Assembly: GCF_001751365.1 (NCBI RefSeq)
Contig: NZ_LJGT01000035.1
Coordinates: 674-64,673, forward strand
DNA: 64,000 nt
Direction: 5' to 3'
DNA from: Streptomyces abyssalis
GTDB taxonomy: Bacteria > Actinomycetota > Actinomycetes > Streptomycetales > Streptomycetaceae
Shown: positions 1 to 8,430 of the stretch, one piece after another
Position numbering within the stretch: the stretch's first letter is position 1
How the letters are laid out: the number at the start of each line of letters is the position of its first letter
Notes under the pieces: generated by a model
Database searches by the model: none
Told to the model about the DNA's origin: nothing
The model's input: the letters and a program-made list of their open reading frames with translations, nothing else
Made by a program: the position numbers and the translations under genes

Positions 1-81
1 CGGGGGCCCTGTACCCGGGGTCGGGCGGTGCCGGTAGTGTCTGGGTGCATCGTCGACGCGAGTGTTCACAGGAGGCTTCCG

Positions 82-690
82 GTGGAGGTCCAGGACAAGA
101 AGTCCGCGGAGGGCCGGGTCTTCACCATCCCGAACATCCTCAGCATGGCTCGCCTGGTCGGCGTGCCGGTGTTTCTGTGGCTGATCCTCTGGCCGGTCTT
201 CGGCGGGCCGAACTGCGACGGCTGGGCACTGCTGGTGCTGGCGTTCAGCGGTATCAGTGACTATCTGGACGGGAAGCTCGCACGCCGCTGGAACCAGGTG
301 AGCGATCTCGGCCGGATCCTCGACCCCGCGGCCGACAGGCTGTACATCCTCTCCACGCTGCTCGGGCTCACGTGGCGCGAGATCCTCCCGTTGTGGCTCA
401 CGGCGACGCTGCTCGCCCGTGAACTTCTCCTCCTGGTCATGGTGTGGCTTCTGGACCGGCGGGGCTATGCGCCCCCGCAGGTGAACTTCCTCGGGAAAGC
501 GGCGACGTTCAACTTGATGTACGCGTTCCCGCTGCTGCTTCTCAGTGACGGCACCGGCTGGATCGCGTCGCTGGCCGCGGTTTTCGGATGGGCCTTCGCG
601 GGCTGGGGGACGGCGCTCTACTGGTGGGCCGGCATCCTGTACGTGGTCCAGGTGCGCCGTCTGCTCACTGCCGGCTCGGCCGCCGCGTGA
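82..690 (+). CDS. clsA: Cardiolipin synthase, eukaryotic-type CDP-alcohol phosphatidyltransferase
   Basis: Membrane enzyme of about 203 residues. The CDP-alcohol phosphatidyltransferase signature is complete: DG-x2-AR-x8-G-x3-D-x3-D at about residues 63-85, the Mg-binding catalytic site, with hydrophobic segments before and after it. The start is the GTG at 82, because GGAGG (71-75) lies 6 nt upstream; an earlier in-frame GTG at 28 has no ribosome site. In Streptomyces the gene in this place is the eukaryote-like cardiolipin synthase that joins phosphatidylglycerol and CDP-diacylglycerol; in M. tuberculosis the syntenic gene is pgsA2. The exact acceptor is inferred from synteny. TAGTGT at 35-40 could be its -10 box. 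Confidence 0.85.
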   Translation: MEVQDKKSAEGRVFTIPNILSMARLVGVPVFLWLILWPVFGGPNCDGWALLVLAFSGISDYLDGKLARRWNQVSDLGRILDPAADRLYILSTLLGLTWREILPLWLTATLLARELLLLVMVWLLDRRGYAPPQVNFLGKAATFNLMYAFPLLLLSDGTGWIASLAAVFGWAFAGWGTALYWWAGILYVVQVRRLLTAGSAAA

Positions 691-798
691 GCGTTGTCGC
701 AGGATGGAGCGGCTGGTTCGCGACGGGGCAATGTGTGGGCCTTCCCTGATCGGGGAAGTCGGTATGACCGTCGTCTTACCGAGGAGGACGCTTCCGAT

Positions 799-3294
799 AT
801 GAAGGCCGTCGTTATGGCCGGCGGTGAAGGGACCCGCCTTCGCCCCATGACCTCGAGCATGCCCAAGCCGCTTCTTCCCGTGGCCAACCGGCCCATCATG
901 GAGCACGTACTGCGGTTGCTGAAGCGTCATGGGCTCAACGAGACCGTGGTGACAGTGCAATTCCTCGCGTCCCTCGTCAGGAATTACTTCGGGGACGGTG
1001 AAGAGCTCGGCATGGAGCTGAGCTACGCCAACGAGGAGAAGCCCCTCGGCACGGCGGGCAGCGTGAAGAATGCGGAAGAGGCCCTCAAGGACGACTCCTT
1101 CCTCGTCATCTCCGGAGACGCGCTGACCGACTTCGACCTGACCGAACTCATCGAGTACCACAAGCGGCAGGGCGCGCTCGTCACCGTCTGCCTCACGCGT
1201 GTACCCAATCCTCTCGAGTTCGGCATCACGATCGTGGACGACGACGGAAGGGTGGAGCGCTTCCTGGAGAAGCCCACCTGGGGGCAGGTGTTCTCGGACA
1301 CCGTCAACACCGGGATCTACGTCATGGAGCCCGAGGTCTTCGACTACGTCGAACCGGATGTGTCCGTCGACTGGTCCGGTGACGTCTTCCCGCAGCTGAT
1401 GAAGGAAGGCAAGCCGATCTACGGCTTCGTCGCCGAGGGGTACTGGGAGGACGTCGGCACACACGAGAGCTATGTGAAGGCACAGGCCGACGTACTCGAA
1501 GGCAAGGTCGAGGTCGATATCGACGGCTTCGAGATCTCTCCCGGCGTCTGGGTCGCCGAAGGCGCCGAGGTCCACCCGGACGCGGTGCTGCGCGGCCCCC
1601 TCTACATCGGGGACTACGCGAAGGTCGAAGCGGGCGCCGAACTCCGTGAGCACTCCGTCATCGGCTCCAACGTCGTCGTCAAGAGCGGCGCCTTCCTCCA
1701 CCGCGCCGTCGTGGACGACAACGTCTACATCGGGCCGCAGGCGAATCTGCGCGGCTGCGTCATCGGCAAGAACACCGACATCATGCGCGCGGCCCGCATC
1801 GAGGACGGCGCCGTCATCGGGGACGAGTGCCTCATCGGCGAGGAGTCCATCGTCCAGGGCAACGTGCGGGTGTACCCGTTCAAGACGGTGGAGGCAGGCG
1901 CCTTCGTCAACACCTCGGTCATCTGGGAGTCGCGGGGCCAGGCCCATCTTTTCGGGGCGCGCGGCGTATCGGGAATCGTGAATGTCGAGATCACCCCGGA
2001 ACTCGCGGTACGGCTGGCCGGGGCCTACGCGACCACCCTGAAGAAGGGGTCGACCGTCACCACCGCCCGTGACCACTCCCGCGGTGCCCGTGCCCTGAAG
2101 CGGGCCATGATCTCCGCGTTGCAGACCAGCGCCATCGACGTGCGCGACCTCGAGAACGTGCCGCTGCCCGTCGCCCGCCAGCAGACCGCGCGCGGAAGCG
2201 CCGGCGGCATCATGATCCGTACGACACCCGGCGTGCCGGAGAACGTCGACATCATGTTCTTCGACGAACGCGGCGCCGATCTGTCCCAGGCAGCGCAGCG
2301 CAAGCTCGACCGGGTCTTCGCGAGGCAGGAGTACCGGCGGGCGTTCCCGGGCGAGATCGGCGATCTGCGGTTCCCCGCGAGCGTGTACGACTCCTACACC
2401 GGCTCGCTGCTGCGCTCCGTGGACACCACCGGCGTCGAGGAGGCCGGCCTCAAGGTCGTCGTGGACGCGTCCAACGGCAGTGCCGGGCTCGTTCTGCCGA
2501 GCCTCCTCGGGCGGCTCGGCGTGGACTCGCTGACCATCAACCCCGGTCTGGACGAGTCACGTCCGACGGAGACCGCCGACGAGCGCCGCTCGGGCCTGGT
2601 CAGGCTCGGCGAGATCGTCGCCTCCGCGCGCGCCGCCTTCGGCATCCGCTTCGACCCGGTCGGTGACCGCTTGTCGCTCGTCGACGAGCGCGGCCGGATC
2701 ATCGAGGACGACAGGGCCTTGCTGGTCATGCTCGACCTGATCGCCGCCGAGCGGCGCAGCGGCAAGGTGGCTCTTCCGGTGACCACGACCCGTATCGCCG
2801 AACAGGTGGCTGCCTACCACGGCACGCAGGTGGAGTGGACGACGACGTCCCCGGACGACCTGACGCGTGTGGGCCGCGACGAGACGACGGTCTTCGGCGG
2901 CGACGGCCGCGGCGGGTACATCACCCCGGAGTTCAGTTCCGTCTTCGACGGTTCGGCCGCCTTCGTACGCCTCATCGGTCTCGTCGCCCGTGCGCAGCTC
3001 ACGCTCAGCCAGATCGACGCACGCATTCCGAGGGCACACGTGCTCAAGCGTGATCTCGCGACGCCCTGGGCCGTGAAGGGGCTCGTGATGCGGACCGTCG
3101 TCGAGGCCGCGGGTGACCGCTCCGTGGACACCACGGACGGCATCCGGATCGTCGAGTCCGACGGCCGGTGGGTCATGGTGCTTCCCGACCCCGCGGAAGC
3201 GGTCACTCATCTGTGGGCTGAAGGACCCGACGACGCCTCGGCGCAGGCATTGCTGGACGAATGGTCCGCGGTGGTCGACAGCGCCGGCCGCTGA
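799..3294 (+). CDS. Mannose-1-phosphate guanylyltransferase-like protein with degenerate phosphomannomutase domain
   Basis: About 831 residues. Residues 1-235 are a nucleotidyltransferase with the GGEGTRLRP signature loop; residues about 255-370 are a left-handed hexapeptide beta-helix; the rest has the fold of a phosphoglucomutase/phosphomannomutase. The C-terminal half looks inactive: the TASHNP phosphoserine loop reads RTTPGVP (about residue 470) and the DGDxDR metal loop reads FDPVGDR (about 617). The likely reaction is sugar-1-phosphate plus NTP to NDP-sugar, with GDP-mannose the usual assignment; the nucleotide is not proven by sequence. ATG at 799 follows GAGGAGG (781-787). It lies 108 bp after clsA, probably in one transcript; a small hairpin (742-759) lies between them. 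Confidence 0.85.
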   Translation: MKAVVMAGGEGTRLRPMTSSMPKPLLPVANRPIMEHVLRLLKRHGLNETVVTVQFLASLVRNYFGDGEELGMELSYANEEKPLGTAGSVKNAEEALKDDSFLVISGDALTDFDLTELIEYHKRQGALVTVCLTRVPNPLEFGITIVDDDGRVERFLEKPTWGQVFSDTVNTGIYVMEPEVFDYVEPDVSVDWSGDVFPQLMKEGKPIYGFVAEGYWEDVGTHESYVKAQADVLEGKVEVDIDGFEISPGVWVAEGAEVHPDAVLRGPLYIGDYAKVEAGAELREHSVIGSNVVVKSGAFLHRAVVDDNVYIGPQANLRGCVIGKNTDIMRAARIEDGAVIGDECLIGEESIVQGNVRVYPFKTVEAGAFVNTSVIWESRGQAHLFGARGVSGIVNVEITPELAVRLAGAYATTLKKGSTVTTARDHSRGARALKRAMISALQTSAIDVRDLENVPLPVARQQTARGSAGGIMIRTTPGVPENVDIMFFDERGADLSQAAQRKLDRVFARQEYRRAFPGEIGDLRFPASVYDSYTGSLLRSVDTTGVEEAGLKVVVDASNGSAGLVLPSLLGRLGVDSLTINPGLDESRPTETADERRSGLVRLGEIVASARAAFGIRFDPVGDRLSLVDERGRIIEDDRALLVMLDLIAAERRSGKVALPVTTTRIAEQVAAYHGTQVEWTTTSPDDLTRVGRDETTVFGGDGRGGYITPEFSSVFDGSAAFVRLIGLVARAQLTLSQIDARIPRAHVLKRDLATPWAVKGLVMRTVVEAAGDRSVDTTDGIRIVESDGRWVMVLPDPAEAVTHLWAEGPDDASAQALLDEWSAVVDSAGR

Positions 3295-3352
3295 CCGCAG
3301 AAGTGGTGGGCGGGTTCGGCGGCAGTGACCTTGCCGTGCGACGATGTGCGTC

Positions 3353-4249
3353 ATGTCGCAGCAGCACCCTGAAGGGAGTAACGCTTCGGGGCGTGCGCGG
3401 CCCGATGCCTCCATGTCGCTGCTGACCAATGCGATGCACCACAGCCTCGACGACGGGTACGCACAGGCCGCTGCCCGCCGCGAAGCCGAGGGCCGGTCCG
3501 GAATGCCGCGCACAGTCCGCGCGAAGCTCTGGCTCGCCACCGGGCTGGTGCTGGCCGCGCTGGTCGTCACCGTCGGAGCCGCCCAGGCACGGGTGTCCGC
3601 ACCCGAACTCGCCAAGGAGCGGCAGGAGTTGATCACCCGTATCGACGACGGCGACCGGCGTGCCGACTCCCTGCAGAAGAACGTCGACAGGCTCCGTAAG
3701 GACGTCGAGACCCGGCAACGCAGGGCCCTGGAGAAGCACGGCGGCGACGAGGCGGAGGTCGCGGGGCTGCTCTCGGGCGCGCTGCCCGTGCACGGGCCGG
3801 GCATCAAGCTGGTCGTCGACGACGCCAAGGACACGCAGGACAGCGACTCCGGCGGCCCCCGGCAGAGCAGCGGGTTCTCCGACAACGGGCGGGTGCGCGA
3901 CCGGGATCTGCAACGCGTGGTCAACGGTCTCTGGGAGTCCGGGGCCGAGGCCGTGTCCGTCAACGGTCAGCGCCTGACGTCGCTTTCGGCGATCCGGGCC
4001 GCGGGTGACGCGATACTCGTGGACAACAAGCCGCTCGTGCCTCCGTACACCCTGCTCGCTCTGGGGCCGGGGAAGAAGCTGAGCTCGGCGTTCCAGGACA
4101 GTGCCGACGGGCAGTACTTGCAGGTGCTGCAGGAGAACTACGGTGTGCGCACCAGCATCAGCACCCAGGACGAGGTGCGGCTGCCGGCCGCGCCGAGCCT
4201 GATCGTACGAACGGCAAAGCCGGTGCAGACAGGAGAGGGCAGCAGATAG
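3353..4249 (+). CDS. DUF881 membrane protein (first copy)
   Basis: About 298 residues: a 55-residue cytoplasmic N-terminus, one membrane helix (about residues 58-82, LWLATGLVLAALVVTVGAA), a coiled coil rich in E/R/D up to about residue 140, then the extracellular DUF881 domain. DUF881 proteins (B. subtilis YlxW/YlxX, M. tuberculosis Rv1823/Rv1825) flank the Sbp protein and are linked to the division/cell-wall machinery; the biochemical role is unknown. I chose ATG 3353 over ATG 3344 by resemblance to relatives (MSQQ start); neither has a good ribosome site. The stop codon overlaps the next start by one base, so translation is coupled. Confidence 0.8.
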   Translation: MSQQHPEGSNASGRARPDASMSLLTNAMHHSLDDGYAQAAARREAEGRSGMPRTVRAKLWLATGLVLAALVVTVGAAQARVSAPELAKERQELITRIDDGDRRADSLQKNVDRLRKDVETRQRRALEKHGGDEAEVAGLLSGALPVHGPGIKLVVDDAKDTQDSDSGGPRQSSGFSDNGRVRDRDLQRVVNGLWESGAEAVSVNGQRLTSLSAIRAAGDAILVDNKPLVPPYTLLALGPGKKLSSAFQDSADGQYLQVLQENYGVRTSISTQDEVRLPAAPSLIVRTAKPVQTGEGSR

Positions 4250-4581
4250 TGATCGCCGTACTGGGCCTCATCGTCGGGGTCGTGGCCGGACTCGTGGTCC
4301 GGCCCGTCGTCCCGACGGTCGTCGAGCCCTACCTCCCGATCGCCGTTGTCGCGGCGCTGGACGCGGTCTTCGGCGGGCTGCGGGCCATGCTCGACGGGAT
4401 CTTCGACGACAAGGTGTTCGTCGTCTCGTTCCTGTCGAACGTGGTCGTCGCTGCGCTGATCGTGTTCCTCGGCGACAAGCTCGGTGTGGGCGCACAGCTG
4501 TCCACCGGCGTCGTGGTCGTGCTGGGTATCCGCATCTTCTCCAACGCGGCCGCGATCCGGCGGCACGTGTTCCGGGCGTGA
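4249..4581 (+). CDS. sbp: Small basic protein, DUF1290 membrane protein
   Basis: 110 residues, nearly all hydrophobic, with three predicted membrane helices (about residues 2-22, 55-75, 85-100). The PVVPTVVEPYLPIAVVAALDA stretch after helix 1 is typical of the DUF1290/Sbp family. GTG at 4249 shares one base with the upstream stop, and its own stop (4579-4581) overlaps a GTG start of the next gene. The tight DUF881-Sbp-DUF881 order is shared with M. tuberculosis Rv1823-Rv1825 and, in part, with ylxW-ylxX-sbp beside ftsZ in Bacillus. This suggests a small membrane complex; its function is not established. Confidence 0.85.
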   Translation: MIAVLGLIVGVVAGLVVRPVVPTVVEPYLPIAVVAALDAVFGGLRAMLDGIFDDKVFVVSFLSNVVVAALIVFLGDKLGVGAQLSTGVVVVLGIRIFSNAAAIRRHVFRA

Positions 4582-5708
4582 GGCCGATGAGCGACGGCGA
4601 CGGCAACAAGCACCCCGGCGAACTGCCCCCCGAGGAGCCTGCAGGGGAGGGCGGTCCGGACCGCGACCGCGGCGCCTCCCGGCCCGGTGAGGATGAGCGG
4701 GAAGGACGCACGTACGGAGGTGCGGGAAGCGTCCGGCCCGGCGGGACCCCGGATGACGGCGGCTCTTCGCAGAGCGATTCCCGGTATCCGCATGCCCGGG
4801 AGTCCGCGCCCAGGACCTCTGAACCGGAGGGAAGCGCGGGCGACTCGGCCCGTGCCTCGCAGGGCACGCCGCACGCGGCGGAGCCGGGGAATTCCGAGGG
4901 TGCGACGGCAAGCGAAGCGGGATCAGGCGAGGCTGCGCGCGAGCCGGAGTCGACGCGCGCCGGTTCCGCGGGCGGGAAGGAGCCGGAGCGTACGGGCCGG
5001 CAGCGGCTGGCACAGGCGGTATGGCCGCCCCGTGTGACACGAGCCCAACTCATCGTCGCGCTGCTGCTGTTCGTGCTCGGCCTCGGACTGGCGATCCAGG
5101 TCCGTTCCACGAGTGAGAACAGTGCGCTGCGCGGCGCGCGCCAGGAGGACCTGGTGCGCATCCTCGACGAACTCGACGACCGTACCAAGCGCCTCGAGGA
5201 CGAGAAGCAGAGTCTCGAGGGCCAGCGCACCGAGTTGGAGAACAGCTCGGACCAGGCGGAGGAGGCCCGCAAGCAGACGCGCCAGAAGGCGCGCCAACTC
5301 GGCGTGCTCGCAGGTACGGTGGGCGCTCAGGGGCCAGGGATCGAGCTGACCGTGTCCGATCCCGGCAAGTCCGTCGAGGCGGACATGCTCCTCGACGCCG
5401 TTCAGGAGCTCCGTGCGGCCGGTGCCGAGGCGATCGAGGTCAACAACGTACGGGTGGTTGCGAATACGTACTTCTCGGACAGTCCGGGCGGTGTGAGTGT
5501 GGACGGGCACAAGATCAGTCCGCCGTACCGCTTTCAGGTGATCGGCAAGCCCAAGGACCTGGAGCCGGCACTCAACATCCCCGGCGGCGTCGTGCAGACG
5601 CTGCGGAAGGAACAGGCCGACGCCTCCGTCAAGCCGTCCGAGGAGATCGTCGTGAACGCCTTGCGCTCTGCGAAACGGCCTGATTACGCTCGGTCATCAG
5701 GGCGTTGA
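4578..5708 (+). CDS. DUF881 membrane protein (second copy)
   Basis: 376 residues. The first 150 are acidic, G/E/S/P-rich and probably disordered. One membrane helix follows at about residues 155-173 (LIVALLLFVLGLGLAIQV), then a strong heptad coiled coil (about 185-235) and the DUF881 domain to the end. The long disordered cytoplasmic tail distinguishes it from the first copy. The start is GTG 4578, overlapping the Sbp stop; ATG 4587 nine bases later is a realistic alternative, with GAGG at 4580-4583. Probably the last gene of the clsA operon and the presumed partner of Sbp. Confidence 0.8.
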   Translation: MRPMSDGDGNKHPGELPPEEPAGEGGPDRDRGASRPGEDEREGRTYGGAGSVRPGGTPDDGGSSQSDSRYPHARESAPRTSEPEGSAGDSARASQGTPHAAEPGNSEGATASEAGSGEAAREPESTRAGSAGGKEPERTGRQRLAQAVWPPRVTRAQLIVALLLFVLGLGLAIQVRSTSENSALRGARQEDLVRILDELDDRTKRLEDEKQSLEGQRTELENSSDQAEEARKQTRQKARQLGVLAGTVGAQGPGIELTVSDPGKSVEADMLLDAVQELRAAGAEAIEVNNVRVVANTYFSDSPGGVSVDGHKISPPYRFQVIGKPKDLEPALNIPGGVVQTLRKEQADASVKPSEEIVVNALRSAKRPDYARSSGR

Positions 5709-5874
5709 GGTGTCGGCGGAGTCTTGCGGGGGGTCGGCGGACCCGGTGACCATCGCGTGAGGGAAACTGTCCGAAGGCCAGGGACGTTGTCTGGGCGTCG
5801 TACCGGCGGAGTGAGAGCATCGAGGGTCTGTCCTGCCCCACGGGCGGGTCTGTTTCGTGCGAGGGGAATCGCCC

Positions 5875-6669
5875 GTGAGTTTTTTTGCAAGGTTGTTCGG
5901 CAAGGGCCGCCAGGACCACGGCGGTAACGCCGCGCGGCGCCGGACCTCCCGGCAGCACGATGCTGCGGCGGGCACCGAGGGCGAGGGTGCCGGACGGCCG
6001 CTGTTCCGCGACGAGGTCACCGCTCCCGGCGCTGGCCATGCGGGTGGTCAGGGCGGGGTTTCGGTTGACCCCGCCGCGTCGGGCCGCATAGGTTCCGGTG
6101 CACCATCAACCTCGAACAAGGGTGGAGGATCTGCCGTGCCGGTGTGTAGCAGGTGCGGGACCCAGGTCGCCGAGGCGAGCCGGTTCTGTTCCAACTGCGG
6201 GGCACCGCTCCGGGGCGGGGCCCCCGCGGTCGAGGGTTCCTCCGAGACGACCTCCACCATCTCGATCTCGGGCCTGGAGGCTTACGAGGCGGAGGCCACC
6301 GGTCAGCAGACTCCGCCGCTCTCCCCGGAGGCACAGGCCGCGGTCGACGCGCTTCCCCTGGGTTCGGCCTTGATGGTGGTCCGTCGCGGACCCAACTCGG
6401 GCAGCCGCTTCCTGCTGGACGGGGAGCTGACCACCGCGGGCCGCCATCCCGAGAGCGACATCTTCCTGGACGACGTGACCGTCTCCCGGCGTCACGTGGA
6501 GTTCCGTCGCGGCCCGGACGGTGTCTTCACCGTCTCGGACGTCGGCAGCCTCAACGGCACGTACGTCAACCGGGAGCGCATCGAGGCCGGCGTTCCGCTC
6601 GCCAACGGCGACGAGGTGCAGATCGGCAAGTTCCGCCTCGTCTTCTTCGCCAGCAAGCGCGCGGTCTGA
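5875..6669 (+). CDS. garA: GarA/OdhI homologue: FHA-domain regulator of 2-oxoglutarate metabolism
   Basis: About 264 residues. The N-terminal 85 residues are charged and low-complexity, followed by a zinc ribbon (C90-x2-C93 and C105-x2-C108), an ETTS-type phosphorylation motif (SETTST at about 123-128) and a FHA domain (about 160-262) with GRHPESDIFL, SRRH and SLNGTYVNRE motifs. In mycobacteria and corynebacteria GarA/OdhI inhibits the 2-oxoglutarate dehydrogenase E1 subunit (and affects glutamate enzymes) until Pkn kinases phosphorylate the ETTS threonine, which then binds its own FHA domain. The Zn ribbon and longer N-terminus are additions relative to GarA. GTG 5875 is chosen because GAGGGGA (5861-5867) precedes it by 7 nt. 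Confidence 0.88.
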   Translation: MSFFARLFGKGRQDHGGNAARRRTSRQHDAAAGTEGEGAGRPLFRDEVTAPGAGHAGGQGGVSVDPAASGRIGSGAPSTSNKGGGSAVPVCSRCGTQVAEASRFCSNCGAPLRGGAPAVEGSSETTSTISISGLEAYEAEATGQQTPPLSPEAQAAVDALPLGSALMVVRRGPNSGSRFLLDGELTTAGRHPESDIFLDDVTVSRRHVEFRRGPDGVFTVSDVGSLNGTYVNRERIEAGVPLANGDEVQIGKFRLVFFASKRAV

Positions 6670-7110
6670 CGCGCGTCACAGGTCCACGAAGCCCGCGCCA
6701 CAGGCGGTGGGCGCCGACTGCTGCGGTAGGTCGGGACCGGTTCGCCGTTCACGGAGGCCGGGCTCGTCCGGTCCGCCGCGGGGCTCGCCGCCTGGATCGC
6801 CGAACGGCTCAGCGGGGTCTCGCGGCCGCACTGTGACCAACGTCCCCTCACCAGTGATCAAAGAGGAGCTGGACGCCGTCGTCCGGGGCCCGAGCCGGAT
6901 CCTGCGCGCATGGACACCGCAGGGCCGCCTGCAGTCCGAGCAGCACGGCTCCGTCCCCGGGGGCACCGTCCGTGCAGGTCCGCACGGCCTTCGCCCCGCG
7001 GCACCGCGGTTCCGCCCCGCTGAGCAGGACATGTGGACCGGCGGCCGGGTGAGTAGGTTCATACGACAGCTCAGGGTGGGTCCCGACTACCCAAACAGGC
7101 GGGGCACGGC
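6670..7110. other. Non-coding interval where an ftsR-type MerR gene is expected
   Basis: About 450 bp between garA and the DUF151 gene. No frame gives a recognisable protein or a start with a ribosome site, and open frames here lack actinobacterial codon bias. In C. glutamicum (odhI-ftsR) and M. tuberculosis (garA-Rv1828) this position holds a MerR regulator. I found no MerR helix-turn-helix in any frame. Confidence 0.5.
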
Positions 7111-7124
7111 CTAGGGTTGCTGTG
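7111..7124 (+). promoter_or_regulatory. -10 box of a leaderless promoter for the DUF151 gene
   Basis: CCTAGGGTTGCTGTGTG: TAGGGT at 7111-7116 sits 7 nt before the GTG at 7124, so transcription probably begins at or next to the start codon. No ribosome site precedes the gene. No strong -35 hexamer is visible. Confidence 0.5.
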
Positions 7125-7597
7125 TGAACGAGCTCGACGTTGTGGGTGTCCGGGTCGAAATGCCCTCCAACCAACCGATCGTGCTGCTGCGTGAAGTGGG
7201 TGGCGACCGGTACCTCCCCATCTGGATCGGCCCAGGGGAGGCGACCGCGATCGCCTTCGCGCAGCAGGGCATGACGCCTGCTCGCCCGCTCACCCATGAT
7301 CTGTTCAAGGATGTCCTGGAGGCCGTGGGACAGGAGCTCACGGCTGTCCGCATCACCGACCTGCGCGAGGGCGTGTTCTACGCCGAGCTGGTCTTCGCCA
7401 GCGGCGTCGAGGTCAGCGCCCGCCCGTCGGACGCCATAGCGCTTGCACTGCGCACCGGCACGCCCATCTACGGCAGCGAAGGTGTGCTGGACGACGCGGG
7501 GATCGCCATCCCGGACGAGCAGGAGGACGAGGTGGAGAAGTTCCGCGAGTTCCTCGACCAGATCTCGCCCGAGGACTTCGGTACCAGCAGCCAGTGA
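7124..7597 (+). CDS. DUF151 bifunctional-nuclease-family protein
   Basis: 157 residues, the usual size for the family (M. tuberculosis Rv1829). Conserved features visible are LPIWIGPGEATAIA (about 30-43), RPLTHDLFKDVL (about 53-64) and RPSDAIALALRTG (about 101-113), followed by an acidic C-terminus. Plant and bacterial relatives have been described as nucleases with DNase/RNase activity, but the physiological role in actinobacteria is unknown. It sits between garA and a MerR regulator, as in mycobacteria, and appears to have its own leaderless promoter. Confidence 0.85.
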   Translation: MNELDVVGVRVEMPSNQPIVLLREVGGDRYLPIWIGPGEATAIAFAQQGMTPARPLTHDLFKDVLEAVGQELTAVRITDLREGVFYAELVFASGVEVSARPSDAIALALRTGTPIYGSEGVLDDAGIAIPDEQEDEVEKFREFLDQISPEDFGTSSQ

Positions 7598-7725
7598 CGC
7601 CGCTGCGTCACTCACCGTTGCGCGTCCGCTCCGTTCGCGTACGAACCGTGACGTCTTCCCTGCTCACGGTTACGGCAAACCACTCCTTGGGGCAATATCA
7701 CCCGGCGTGCCGAGTGTGGCGATCG

Positions 7726-7754
7726 TTGACGCACCACGGGTGACTGCCTACCTT
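7726..7754 (+). promoter_or_regulatory. HrdB-type promoter of the MerR gene
   Basis: TTGACG (7726-7731), a 17-bp spacer, then TACCTT (7749-7754). This closely matches the principal-sigma consensus and lies 52 bp before the MerR start. Confidence 0.6.
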
Positions 7755-7806
7755 CGGTGAGGCAGGTCGCGGGGTATGCCCCGGGACGTGGAGGACGGAG
7801 GTCGGC

Positions 7807-8397
<591 letters not shown>

Positions 8398-8430
8398 GAC
8401 TGTCGGACCCATGCGGCAGCATCGACCAGT

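Noticed and set aside
2557..3963. 468-residue open frame on the minus strand
   Set aside because: Shadow of the nucleotidyltransferase and DUF881 genes; composition is Ser/Arg/Pro-rich and no family is recognisable.
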